The notes below the pieces were generated by a model. It made no database searches and was not told the DNA's origin. It worked only from the letters and a program-made list of their open reading frames with translations. A DNA stretch of 64,000 bases from Neckera pumila (taxonomy: Eukaryota; Streptophyta; Bryopsida; Hypnales; Neckeraceae). Numbering within the stretch: the stretch's first letter is position 1; each line of letters opens with the position of its first letter. Below are positions 12,277 to 23,677 of the stretch, in pieces. Position numbers and translations under genes: made by a program. The stretch lies in assembly GCA_963969595.1 (NCBI GenBank), contig OZ018415.1, forward strand, positions 11,346,001-11,410,000, read 5' to 3'.

Positions 12277-13300
12277 TCTATACTTTAGCTTGGATTTTTA
12301 CTATATCTAGGTACCAAATTTTGTTGTTTTGTTTTGTTTGATATGTTGAGATGTAGCAAACTGCTCGAAAGCTTGGTACCGCTTAAAAGCTCTTGGCGAG
12401 GAGGGGTGCCTGGACTTTGTTTTGTGTTGTTTGGACCTTTGGTGTGAAAAGTTATTGAATTTCAAAGTTTTATATGGATTGGAAAATTGAATCAAATTAC
12501 CTTAATCCCTAAAGGACCAAACACCCTTTTTTTGGCAACATAGCGTTTTGGGTAGCTCACTACAGATGGAGTTTTTATTTTTGTTCTTTAAAAATTTCAC
12601 ACAACATATGACCGAGGGGTAGCTTTTAGGTCCAACAATTTTCATAACTTTTGACTATATGGTTAAAAAGTTATTGCATGATATGTAGTTTTCGTTACTC
12701 GGCAGGCAACCCCGGCAGCTCAAAAATCTTCTTTAAAAATCACTTTTTTGAAAAATGGAAAATTGAGAGTGGTTCTAAAGAAATATTTAGAAGTAGAAAA
12801 GTTTGAATCACTCCATTTTGTTTAATGAGATGAGTTTTATGAGGATTCCAATTTGCAGATAGGTTTGGAATACAGCGACTCCATACCTACCCGCAAACTG
12901 GAATTACTCATAACTCTCATCTCATTAAACAAAATGGAATGATTCAAACTTTTCCACTTCTAAATATTTCATTAGAACTACACTTTAATAAAAAAATCCG
13001 TTCGTAGTGAGTTGCCCAAGATCGCTATGTTGCCAAAAATCGGTGTTTGGTCCTTCAGGGATTAAACTATATTAATTTGGAAAAACCATAACATTCGCAT
13101 CTCGTGTCCAAACGCCGTGAAACCACAAGGCCCTTGCATTCCTTTGTACATGGAGCTTTCTATCATCGCGTGAAGAGCGCAGCAAAGCCTTTGCACTCCT
13201 TTGGGTGTGAAAGTTATGAATTTTGGAGTTAGTTTCAATTTTAAAAATAAAAAAAGTATACTTTTTATATTGGCTGTGACAACGGCACAGGGCACACTAC
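12277..13300 (+). mobile_element. Helitron-like non-autonomous element, copy 3, split by a TTAA element
   Basis: It starts TCTATACTTT directly after the CTAG of copy 2 and ends in hairpin TGTGACAACGGCACA, GGGCACACTAC, T, where the expected CTAG has mutated to CTAC. Without the 564-bp TTAA element at 12502-13065 the copy would be about 460 bp. The sequences on either side of that insertion join to match copy 2 ('aaattgaat' before, 'cgtgtccaaacgcc' after). Confidence 0.7.
12502..13065. mobile_element. Foldback TTAA element (type I left half duplicated and inverted)
   Basis: The element is bounded by TTAA. The two halves are inverted copies of each other over most of about 270 bp each. Left reads TTAATCCCTAAAGGACCAAA, and the inverse of the right reads TTAATCCCTGAAGGACCAAA, both followed by 'ttttttggcaacatagcg' and 'agctcactac'-like motifs. 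Each arm resembles the left half of 49693-50625. It can form a long hairpin. No coding capacity. Confidence 0.75.
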
Positions 13301-13597
13301 TGTAGTGGAAGCCAAGGAAGCATGTGTTCCTGGGTCCAAGTGGAAGTCCATGAATGGATTGGGTGCATGGACAATGCAACCAATCATACAAGTGGAGGAA
13401 TGGGTTGAGTCAACATGAGGGAGGGATCGGAGCTGAAACCGGGCCATCAATGGAACTATGTTCATGAACTGAATGCGGATGCTTTCAGCTGCTGGCCCTT
13501 TTGTCCCTGGAAATTTGCGTCACTTAGAAAATAAAAGTATCATAAAAAAAAGTAATTTGTGTGGAAATCGGTACTTTAGAGTAAATATTCCATCCTA

Positions 13598-13952
13598 CAC
13601 TACTTCAAAACACCCTATGTGAAGGTCAGATTCAGACATAAATTAATTATTTTTTGGAATGTCTGAATGTATAGAATATTACAAGTGAAATGTTTGAAAT
13701 GTTGCAAAAAAATTTCATCCATATTGCCTAAATTTTTCAATAATTCTGGAAACCTACATCTTGCCTTCAGCCCCATATAATAGGTTTCCCAAAACAAGTA
13801 AACCTAGAAGTTGTCAGACACAAAAAAATTTGGATGCCAAAGTGCCAAAACACTTATACCAATAATTCGAACTGTCTCAACCCCTTTGCATGCAAAAAAG
13901 AAATGATTTTGGCACTTAGGTGTGCCAAATCAAACCTTCACATACGGTAGTG
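13598..13952. mobile_element. Small TIR element, about 350 bp
   Basis: Inverted ends are built on 'ctatgtgaaggt' (left, near 13613) and 'accttcacatacggtagtg' (right, 13935-13952). The right end reads CACTACCG when inverted, and the left also has CACTAC at 13598 but with a short insertion before the conserved part. It could be a CACTA-like MITE. No matching 3-bp duplication was found. Confidence 0.4.
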
Positions 13953-15174
13953 TGACTTTGGTAAATTAGAATCACACTCAATGTTGGGATTAATTAGTGT
14001 ACTTTTAAGGAAAAATCTAATTTATTGTATATAATTTTTTTTAGTATTTATTATACAATATTGTAATATTGTAATATTATAATATATCATTTACATTCAT
14101 AAAATACTTTTATATTGTTTAAATCCATGTATAATTTATTGCATATTTATATAAATAAATAAATGCTAATTTTGAAATTAAAACATACAAAACTATATTT
14201 GACTACTATAGGAATGTATAGGAAAATTTTCAAATTTTTTGAGAGTATGCATAGAAAGATCATTGTGCTTGATGTCAGAAAATAAGTTTTTTTCATCTTT
14301 GTCTAATAAATTCACCCAAGCACTTCACTAGTAGTTAGTTTAAAAACAATGTGAGACCTTATCAGAGGATACATTTTAAATGTTGTAGCAAATAGTTTAA
14401 GAATATTCAAATTACTATAATATTATTTTTTTTAAAGCATACTTTATTACAACTATTATATAGTACATAATGATGATCCATTATACACAATTTGTAAATC
14501 TACCCAAGGGGTAGTCTAAAAAGGAAGGAAGGCACTTGCATGAAGAGCTTCTATTTTCCATATGCAAATAGACAAATTAATGAACAACGCCTCATTTTAG
14601 GTTATTATTGTTTGTTTGTCCAACTTAGATATGTGGTGGGCGGATTTAAAGGACATGTTTCCATATATAAGTCAAGCTTAGCCAATATAATACTATTTAT
14701 ACATGGAATTTTCAATTTTTGTGTTTCTTTCTATATTGTATGGTTCATTTGTATGAATTATTTGATATGTGATGTTTATATACGTGCGGTTTGTATGTTT
14801 GTGTTCAACAATAGATAGAATGTACTTGTTGTATTTATCAATCCTAAAATTGCATATCAGTTTTTGAATTAAAGTAGGAATATGATTAAATTTCACTTTT
14901 AACTATCATAAGGGGCAGAAAAATGGACAAAAAGTAGAAGTAGAAAAAAATAGGGGCATATCTATTGTAAAATAATAGCTAAATAGCCCCCCAAATAGAA
15001 AGTTCCAATGCGTGCACATACACACACAATATATATAAATATATAAATTACAAAGTATAGTGAATTAATTAAGTAAATTCAACAACTTTTATTCTTTTTA
15101 CATTGAGTTTTTTCTACCAAATACAGTTTCTTTTGTGACAATGTATTACTTGGAGATGAACTGTTCAACTTTGC
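13953..15174. other. AT-rich intergenic spacer
   Basis: Contains very A/T-rich stretches (14020-14180) and short ORFs without motifs. No elements recognised. Confidence 0.5.
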
Positions 15175-15378
15175 CATTAGAAGAGATTTGAGGCCTCCAA
15201 GAGATTGCGAGTTATCTTGCGTTCCCAGACTGCGCAGAACGCAGGAAAGCTGTTGGTTGATATGGTCGAGAGAGTGCCATATCATTAAAAAAAAAAAAAA
15301 TTCTGACATCCCGTACGGTTCACAGATTTGGCCAGATTGGGGAATGGGCCCTCCAATGCCCTCCAATCTCTTCTAATG
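15175..15378. mobile_element. CATTAGA-type TIR MITE, second copy
   Basis: The left end CATTAGAAGAGATTTGAGGC and the inverse of the right end CATTAGAAGAGATTGGAGGG match for about 18-20 bases. The interior carries 'agattgcgagtt', 'cgttcccagactgcgcag' and a poly-A run at about 15286. The length is 204 bp. Confidence 0.65.
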
Positions 15379-15866
15379 CTTCTTTCAACTTAGTAATCCG
15401 TTTTTTCGCAAAAATTCCTTTCCCTTATACAATTCAATAACCTTTCGCTCATTCCTTGTCAAGAAGAACATTTCCAAGTCGTCTACATCTCAATGAGCTC
15501 TAGAGCTCCGACCACGGGTGCATTCTGCCCTACAAGCACTTGAAAACAACATAAAAAATGGATACGACATTGTTCCCTCTGAGAATTTGTCCATCTCCAA
15601 CCCCATGCACTCACAATCCTCCTACATGTTTCTTGCCATCTGAATTTAGACCACAATTTATGAGTTTGAAAGATTCATCTATGACAAGAGGAAATGACGT
15701 GCTGACTATAGAGTTCCTGTATTTTCTTTTGAAGAAAATCTTTTCCAGAGATAAACCACATTGAATCCAACTTTAATCCCTTGAGGACATTGTGAAGGTG
15801 TACAATAAAATGCAACTTAGAATAACAGTTAAAAGATGATTTTCAAACAATAGTAGCAAAACATAA
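15379..15866. other. Intergenic spacer
   Basis: Slightly less AT-rich than its surroundings. Short ORFs on both strands have no recognisable motif. Confidence 0.4.
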
Positions 15867-16798
15867 TTAACCCCTAAAGGACCAACATGCGTTTTTTGGC
15901 CATATAGAAATTTTGGGCAGGTACGTGTGACTAGAGATATCCATATTTGAGGCTGAAATTTTGATAGAAGGTGGGGGCGAGGAATATCTTCATGTGTACC
16001 AAGTTTCATGACATTTCGAAATATAAATCAAAAGTTGTGACCTGATATGTTACTTTTTTTCGTAACTGGGCAGTTTGGGCAGATCAGAAAAAATCATTTT
16101 TTTCAGAATTTTTTTTTGAAATTGGTTCTCTACATTTATATATACTTAAAAAGCTTTGAGTCACTCCATTTCAATCAATGAGTCAAAAGTTATGAGGGTT
16201 TTTGGTTTGCGGGCAGTTATGGATTCTCTACTCTAAAAAAAACTTTAAAGTTGATTATTTAACTCAATTTTCAATATTTTGGGAAAAAAATAAAATCTTA
16301 AGATGTAGATTGATTATTACAACATTACAACTGTTGGGATTGGCATTTTTAAATTGCATGATTAAATTTTTAACAATTTAATATTTTGAGTCATTTTCTA
16401 CTTCTTTCTACTTACTATTTTTTTCCTATATGTTGTACAATTCCAAATGATGTGAAATTTTTCATACATATAGACAACTTGTTTAGGAAACTGAATTCAA
16501 AGAAGCACCACCTTTATCGGCATTTTTTCATTGAAAAGTGAGCTTGCAAAGTGCAGCTGCCCGGTTTTTCGCAGGATTGAAAAAATGATTTTCAGGACTT
16601 TGAATGCTTATATCTTATGATCCACACGGTGGAATTTTCTGAAATTTTTACCACATGTTTTCAAAATATCATACTACAAGATCCGATGGTTACATGTGTC
16701 AAAAATTGTTTTTTTCCCAAAAATTTGGTAGTTGTATTAGAAATGGCAGTTTTGGAGCGTTTTTGGTGATTACATAGTCATGAAACTTTAAGGGTTAA
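15867..16798 (+). mobile_element. TTAA-flanked non-autonomous element, type I
   Basis: A 932-bp element starting TTAACCCCTAAAGGACCAAC and ending in 'gaaactttaagggttaa'. Only the first 9-10 bases after TTAA are inverted repeats (CCCYTAAAG). Two further near-full copies, 53392-54320 (same orientation) and 62717-63647 (inverted), match it closely along the whole length, including 'ggccgtatagaaatttt', 'aagttatgagggtttttg' and 'ttgcaaagtgcagctgccc'. Non-coding. The tight length match among copies argues for recent amplification by a transposase encoded elsewhere. Confidence 0.8.
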
Positions 16799-17011
16799 CA
16801 GATCATATCCATAGATTTTGATCAACTACTACACTGACCAATATTTTTCAATTAAATTTGGAGCCAAAAATTCAAAATGCCTTTTAAAATCAATTATAGT
16901 TAAATATTTGTGATTATCATAATCTTATTTTCCTTGAAGTTCATAATGCTAAATTCTAATCACAGTGGTTTATTAATATTTTTATTTTACCTTTTTCTTC
17001 AAGTTGTTTCT

Positions 17012-17736
17012 GGATAGTTGCAAGAAACACCTGTCGGTTTTGGCTGAAAACGGCCTCAGTATTGGAGTACTGTGACTTTTGGAATTAATTTTTTAAAAAT
17101 AAAATAAAATACAGATAATTTCTAAAGCATTCAAAATAAAATGTATGTGAAAATTCAAACCTAAAAAAATTTATCTCTAAAAGTTATGTACATTCTAAGA
17201 GTGATGGAAAATGTAAGAAAATACATAGTTTGGGATTTTATTTTAGAAAATAGTAAAAAAATAAAAAATATTAAAGAAAAAATCCCTATTTCCTAACTGG
17301 AATGTGCTTCTCTTCAACCACTTTCACTTTTGGGAAAAAAAAATTGTATTCTTTGCACATGCACAAAGGTAGTACACTTTGAGCACATATGGAAGGTGGA
17401 CACTTTATTGTTTTTGAAAAATCTCTTCATAGGCTTATATAAATTTAGTAGAACTCCTTGTTTCTAAATTCCCACCTTCAAATTTGCATTTTTGAGTTGA
17501 AAATAGTACTAAAAACCTCCAAAAGTGCCAAAGTAGACATCCAATTGGGGGCAGTTGAAAAACAGTAAACTGATTTTAGAAAATTGAAAAAAACTGCACA
17601 ATGTTTGAAACTACCACACATACCTTCATTTCAAATTTCATGAGAAAAGGACATACAACGCAAAAGTTATAAGCAAAAATGTATGTGTCCAAGGCCAAGA
17701 GGACACCAAAAAGGACAAGTGTTTCTTGCAACGACC
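17012..17736. mobile_element. TIR element, TGCAAGAAACAC family, copy 1
   Basis: The left end reads GTTGCAAGAAACACCTGTC and the inverse of the right end reads GTTGCAAGAAACACTTGTC. The length is about 725 bp. A second copy with better preserved ends is at 48883-49627. Both interiors contain an 'acgcaaaagttataagc'-like block. No protein-coding potential. Confidence 0.6.
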
Positions 17737-18254
17737 CTTCTGAAGGGTCATTTTTCATTGTTTATTCCTTAAACTAAAAATTACTTAAGGGGCCAAACCT
17801 ACTAGTAACTTTTGAAATATAGAATATTTGCTTGCAAAGCCTTTTTGATCTATATATTATAAATGTTAAACTATAGTAGTTAATAAAAGAAGCTACAAAA
17901 AAATGATGGATGAAAAAAAATATATTTTTGTTTTTTTAGGATGTATTTGCAATCATTTGATGTATTGATGTATTAGTATACTTCACATTAAGATAACTAA
18001 ATCAAAGTTTTTGAATTTTTTTTGCAAACTACACATTGAGTTACAAATTCCCCCAAATATTTTTCTAATAGGAAAAATTGTCTCAAAATTTGATAACATA
18101 TTCCTCATTGACCATAACAAGAGCTTAAAAAAATTCAACAATAAAAAATTCAACCAATTAGCACACCTCAATGCAAAATCTTGAAAACTTGGATTGAAAA
18201 CTTGGATTGAAAACTCCATTTGAATACTTTGTAAGAGTCAATATTCGATGGAAA

Positions 18255-19830
18255 TTCAGATCACATGATCTTGAGGTATGGATTGACGGCTTTTTGCTGA
18301 TACCTTCTCTTTCAATCATGAATGTCCAAGCAACCTTTTTAATTATCTCCTGAGTTACCCTCAACTCTCTTTAAAGAAAGTACAAACTTAGTATTGAAGT
18401 CCAAAATTAATTGATGTGAATTAGATCACAAGATCTTGAGGTATAGATTGATAATTTGTTACTAAAACTTTCCTCCAATCATCATTGCTCAAATCACCTA
18501 TTTAGTTATCTTCAATTTTCTTTGAAGAGGATACAAACTTTGTATGATTGGGTAAAAATGTAGTTGATATGAGTTTAGATGACAACAACATTTTTCTCCT
18601 ATCAAGACTGTCTAAGCCACTTATTCAATTATCCTCAACTGTCTTTTAAGAGGGTACAAACGTTGTCCTAAATTCAAGATTATTTGAAGCCAATTAGATC
18701 ACTAGATCCCAAAGTATGGATTGATAATATGTTAATCAACCTTTTCCTCCAATCATGACTGCCCAAGCCATTTATTCAAATAAACTTTTTTTGACTAAGG
18801 TACAAACTTTGTGCAATTCCAAATTTGTTTTGATGTGAATTTAGATCACAAGATCCTTCTCTTCCAATAGTGACCATCTAAATCACCTATTCAGTTATCC
18901 CCAACTATCTTTCAAGAGGGTACAAACATTGTAGTGAGTCCAAAAGTACTTGATATCAGTTAGATCACAAGATCACAAGGTATAGATTGGTATTCTATTA
19001 TTGAACTACTTCCTCCAAACATGGCCGACCAAGCCACCTATTCAGTTACTGTCAACTTTCTTTTAGGAGGGTACAAACTTTGTCATGAGTCTAGAATTAT
19101 TTGATGACTATTAGATCAGATCACAAGGTTTGGACTAGTAACCTATTATTAAATCTTTTCTTCCAACCATCACCCTCCAAACCATCTATTCAATTATCCT
19201 GAACTCTCTTTGACAAAGATACAAGTTTTGTATGGATCTGATCCTTCTCCTCCACAATCAAAGCTTCAATTATCTTCTACTCTCTTTCAAGAGGGTACAA
19301 AATTTGTTCTGAATTCAAGATTATTTGAAGTTAGTTAGATCACAAGATCTCGAGGTATAGATTGATAATCAATTATTGAACCTTTTCCTCCGATCATGAC
19401 CGCCCAACCATTTATTCGATTATCCTCAACTTTCTTTGACATAGATACAAACTTTGCGTGGGTCCAAATTTTATTTGATGTGAGTTTAGATTTCCTCCAA
19501 TAATGATAGTCTAAGCCACCTATTCAATTATCCTCATGTCTCTTTCAGAATGGTATAAACTTTGTTGTGTCCAAAATTATTTGAAGTTTAGTTAGATCTT
19601 GAGATCCTAAGGTATGAATTGATAATCTATTATTGAACCTCCTTTTCCTCCAATCATGACCGCCCAAGCCATCTATTCTGTTATCCTAAACTTTCTTTAA
19701 TTAAGATATAAACTTTGTGTGGATCCAAATTTATTTGATCTGAGTTTAAATCACATGATCTACAGGTACGGATTGATCAATTTCTACTAAACCTTCTCCT
19801 TCAAGCATAACCCAAACCACCTATTAGGTT
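18255..19830. repeat. Diverged tandem array, units of about 110-165 bp
   Basis: About eleven consecutive units each carry, in order, 'agatcacaagatc', 'ttcctccaatcatgac', 'cccaagccacctattca', 'ttatcctcaac', 'gagggtacaaactttg' and 'tccaaaattatttgat'. Long units (about 150-165 bp) include a 'gaggtatagattgataatct' segment, and short units (about 105-125 bp) lack it. Long and short forms partly alternate (18424/18573, 18697/18844, 19337/19489), suggesting a dimeric higher-order period of about 260-270 bp. Divergence between units is high, so the array is old. Confidence 0.8.
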
Positions 19831-21375
19831 TTAAGAGTAATCTTGGGCCCAATTACCCATTAACTCTTAAAGGTCTGATGGAACCATATATGCAATCTTG
19901 TATTTTTCTCTTAGAATTTGAAGTATGTATTTAAATATGCACCATTGAATTGAAGTTCAACAACTACCATCTTTCATTTGAAGGTCATTTTAATATCGAA
20001 ACTTTATCATATTCAAATACAACACTATACATATAAAATACATAGCCATTTTGCAACTTCTTGTATATGTAGGAGGTGCAATAATGATCTAAATAGGAAG
20101 TGCCATTTGTCATTTTATCTAGCTCAACAAGAGTAAAATCTTTGTAATTGTTGTATACGTGAATTCATACACCTTGTATATCAAATACAAAACTACACCA
20201 TAATGCGTTTTAAATCCGTCTTCTTAGACATTTTGAACCCCTTGAAGGCCTCAGCCCCCTACGACCAAGGTAGTCACCAAAATCCTCCTATTATTGAACC
20301 AATACTGGTAGGTGCATTCTTTGTTTCTATAGTGAACAACTAAGTCATCCATTAGACACTTGTGGTCCTCACCTTCCTTCAAACAAAGGTTAAGGATTAA
20401 CACACAAATTTTCTGTGAAACATATCAAACTCTCCATTAAACATTGCCTCACTTAGCAAATATCTCCATCTCCTCACCAAACTATATTTGCTCACCATCT
20501 TGGCACCTTCTCAAACATGAAAACAAAGAAGGTCTACAAGCAATGAGCAATCACAAAACGTGTCGTTAGAGAGGATTGAGTGTAGCCGGTACTTGTTCCA
20601 GATTCTCAAAGAATACCAAAATTGCTTCGGAAGATTCAAGCCAGCAAAAGGCTCTACTGTACTGTACATCCTAGGGTCTGGAATGTTACATCCCTTGATG
20701 GTTAAATCAGACTCTACATTTGTGCCAATTGCTCCACTGATGTCTTGCGAGAATGAAATTGTAGAAAAATCACTGCCCAAGTCTTGTTAGATCGAAGCAC
20801 GCCGCTCGCCATTTTTGATTTGGGAGTTCAAACAGTGTCAGCCCGCTACTTTCTTGCATCGTGCGCGTCGCCAACTTCACTCGTTTTCTGTAAGCCCGTG
20901 CATTTGAATGAAGCTTTTCCACAGGAATTCTTTATTTGCAGTTTTTGCACCGTTCTGGATATCCTTTCAACATTATTCTCTTCGATTTCCACATCGGCGA
21001 GGGACGTGGGTTCATTCTGAGTCTGTACTTGTTAATTGCGTTTTGGGTCATAAATTGGGACCCTACTTTACTTGTGATCTTTTCATTTTCGTTTCGATAA
21101 CGGGATTTACGTAAGGATTATATTTAAGGATTATATTCGTGGTATGTATACATTCTAATAGTAATATAGATTCGCATTTTCTGTTTGTGCGTTAGATTTG
21201 CATTTGATGTTTGCGTTCGAAATTTAGGTTTGGAAGTGGGAGAGTCCGAGGAAGCAGTGTTGGGCTGAACTGTAGTGATTCGGATAGTTTACATAGTTTT
21301 TGATTTCGGTCTCTTTTTCTGTTTTTGCACTGAGATGATTAGTTATGGGGCTTATGGATGTGGATCAGGAAAAGA
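19831..21375. promoter_or_regulatory. Spacer and 5' region of the phosphatase gene
   Basis: From about 20500 the GC content rises towards the gene. Nothing upstream of 21190 could be assigned. The stretch 21190-21375 is the likely 5' UTR, but no clear TATA box or initiator could be fixed. An isolated TTAACTCTTAAAGG at 19860 resembles one TTAA-element end but has no partner. Confidence 0.35.
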
Positions 21376-23677
21376 ATGGCGGTCCCTAGCAATGTGGCGG
21401 AGCTTCTGGTGGTCAGGCACGGGGAAACCAGCTGGAACGCCATCGGGAGGCTTCAGGTGCCCCAAACGATGCATTATCTTTCCATATATCTCAACCCTTT
21501 GAATCCCTCAATGCGGTGCGTAGTTAAGTTTCAAAGCTTTATGGGATCAGAGTCGAGCGAAGCGTTACTTCAGAAGTTTTAAGGTAAGAAAGTTTGTTAA
21601 ACCCTAAAGAAAACGTCTTGGTTATGTGGGGAGTGGACTGCAGAGTAATTTGGCATTTGTGCTTTGTTTGCAGGGGCATGCGGAATCGGATCTCAACGAA
21701 GCTGGGAAGAAGCAAGCGCAGGCAGTTAAGTTTGTTGCACAGCTCTGAAAAGATTGTTCCGGTGAGGTGCGCAGTTGAATGTGGAAAGATCCTTTCTTTG
21801 GTGTTCTTTCGTTTCAATCCTTTTGGAGTTGCACTGAGCTTGTTCGTTTGGTGACGTCCTTTAGGTGGCTGCGAAGTTAGCAAGCCTGGGACTGGAATTT
21901 GCCGCCATTTATACTTCAGATCTTCAAAGAGCTGTCGACACCGCCCAAGCTATTGTCCAAAAGTGTCAGTGCTCCAAGGTAAGGATGTTTCTCTCCATAG
22001 TTTTATGGGCTAGGTTGTACGATTCAGGTTCCGGAGGAGGAAACCCAGCATACTGGATGGTTTCTTCGTCCATGCCCCCCGCTTGGATTTGTTTGAACTA
22101 CAGAGGACCCGGAGGTGAAAGCATAGCATAGTCTATTATAGGGTTTCTTTCTTCGGGAGCAATGCATGTGAGACCCCTGATCCTAGCTTTCGTGTGCTCT
22201 TCAAAGATGCCCGTAAATCACAAACCCTGTGGAGCAGAATAAGGAGGGTTTGTAATAAGGTTGGAACAACCGCTAGGCCAGGCAGGCTGCCCTAAAATTT
22301 ATTTTATGAAATGGGGGCCTCTAGGGGTTGCTCTTAGTGGCCCTCGGTTTTTATTAACACAGCAGGGTCATCTATACTTCAATTAAAACTTTGTGTGTAG
22401 AGCGTTGCTCAGGTGATCAACAATGTATGTTCTATGGAGAGATTGTACCAGAGATCGTACAATTCAATGGGAGGTGTCACTTGAGCAGCACTCGTCCAAA
22501 TTCTTCAATCACGATTTCCTGTTTGATCGGTTCCTGTTGCAGAACGTCTTCGTCATTCATGGTTCTTGGGGTTTATGCAGATCATTGTTCGTGAGAATCT
22601 TCGTGAGAGATGTTTGGGAGATCTGGAGGGCCTGACACGGACTGAGGCGAGAACTGCAGCTCCAGAAGCTTTTAAAGCGTTCATGAAGAATGACGACTAC
22701 CTTCCAATTCCGGTATGATTAGCACTGTCTCCTGATTTTTATTTGTTGTTACATGTTTTGCATTGCATGAAACAAATTATTATCTTGTAAACATTATACT
22801 GCTTTGTTGACCTGGGCAGAAAATGATCCATCTAAAGCTGAAAATCATGTTCAAATATGTAGCTCAAGTTCTAGGACTGCCTTCTTGTGTAGGGCGGAGG
22901 CGAGAGCTTGGAACAGCTCTGTGTGCGTGTCCAAGATGCTTTTGAACAGGTTGCCTCAGAAAATCTAGGTGAGTCTTCTGGCATTTGAGATTGTTTGATA
23001 GAATAGCTGGTAAGCTGGTAGTGCAGACTTTAAAGTTTTGTTTCAATCTTACCCTTCTCGATGTGTAAAAGAAAACCCCTCTTGACGTCAAGAGGGTTTT
23101 TATCTACCGGAAACGAGTGTCCAAATTGGGTCTCATGTTTTTCAGGAGTTTAGGGTTGGTCATATGGTGACATTCTTTTGTCCAATTTTACGTAAGTTGA
23201 CAGACGAATGCAGTGTTCTTCATTGCTTCTGGTGATACGATAATTTGGACCCATTTGAATTATGCTTCACAATATGATCTATGAAAATCTATGAAATCTA
23301 TGATCTATGGTGTCGAAAGTTTAAACAGCACTGCGGACACTTATATCCGAACTCAGGAAGTACGAACTTAGACAAGGGTGACTAGGCCAGGCTGTACGAA
23401 CTTGGACAACCCTGGTCTGATTATTTCTTGTCGGTGGCATTCCCTTGATGATGCAGGTAAACGCGTGGTGGTAGTCACGCATGGTGGCGTGCTGCGAACT
23501 AGTCACATTATTGCAAAAGGCCTGCCATGCAGCGGTAAGGTTGTGAATGCTTCGATCAACACTTTCCGCATCTCAGATGAGAACGAGTGGACGATATGTC
23601 ATTGGGGTGACGTGAGTCACTTGCAAGGCGTTGGTTTTCTTCACACTGGATTTGGAGGAGATAAGCTGTCAGGATAA
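21376..23677 (+). CDS. Phosphoglycerate-mutase-like histidine phosphatase, six exons
   Basis: The model joins exons 21376-21456, 21674-21724, 21865-21978, 22581-22712, 22893-22968 and 23457-23677. All introns are GT-AG and the product is 224 aa. It belongs to the histidine phosphatase superfamily (cofactor-dependent phosphoglycerate-mutase-like, branch 1). The RHGE signature is at residues 14-17, with His15 the phospho-acceptor. The 'RERCLGDLEG' segment supplies the usual acidic residue (Glu91), and 'THGG' supplies the second His (His160). The ending 'DVSHLQGVGFLHTGF' is typical of small plant cytosolic or plastid PGM-like proteins. Substrate cannot be read from sequence; plant relatives include phosphoglycerate-mutase-like phosphatases. 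An in-frame ATG 18 bases upstream (21358) is possible, but the 21376 start places RHGE where the family has it. No transit peptide is obvious. Intron 2 must use the GTTAAG donor at 21725, since reading on hits a TGA. Gene identity is secure; exact splice sites are predicted. Confidence 0.88.

Noticed and set aside
20511..20790. Overlapping ORFs of 76-89 aa on both strands upstream of the phosphatase gene
   Set aside because: No motif in either frame. Possibly debris, but not supportable as a gene.
21539..21883. 114-aa - strand ORF
   Set aside because: It overlaps introns 1-2 and exon 2 of the phosphatase gene, and no motif supports it.
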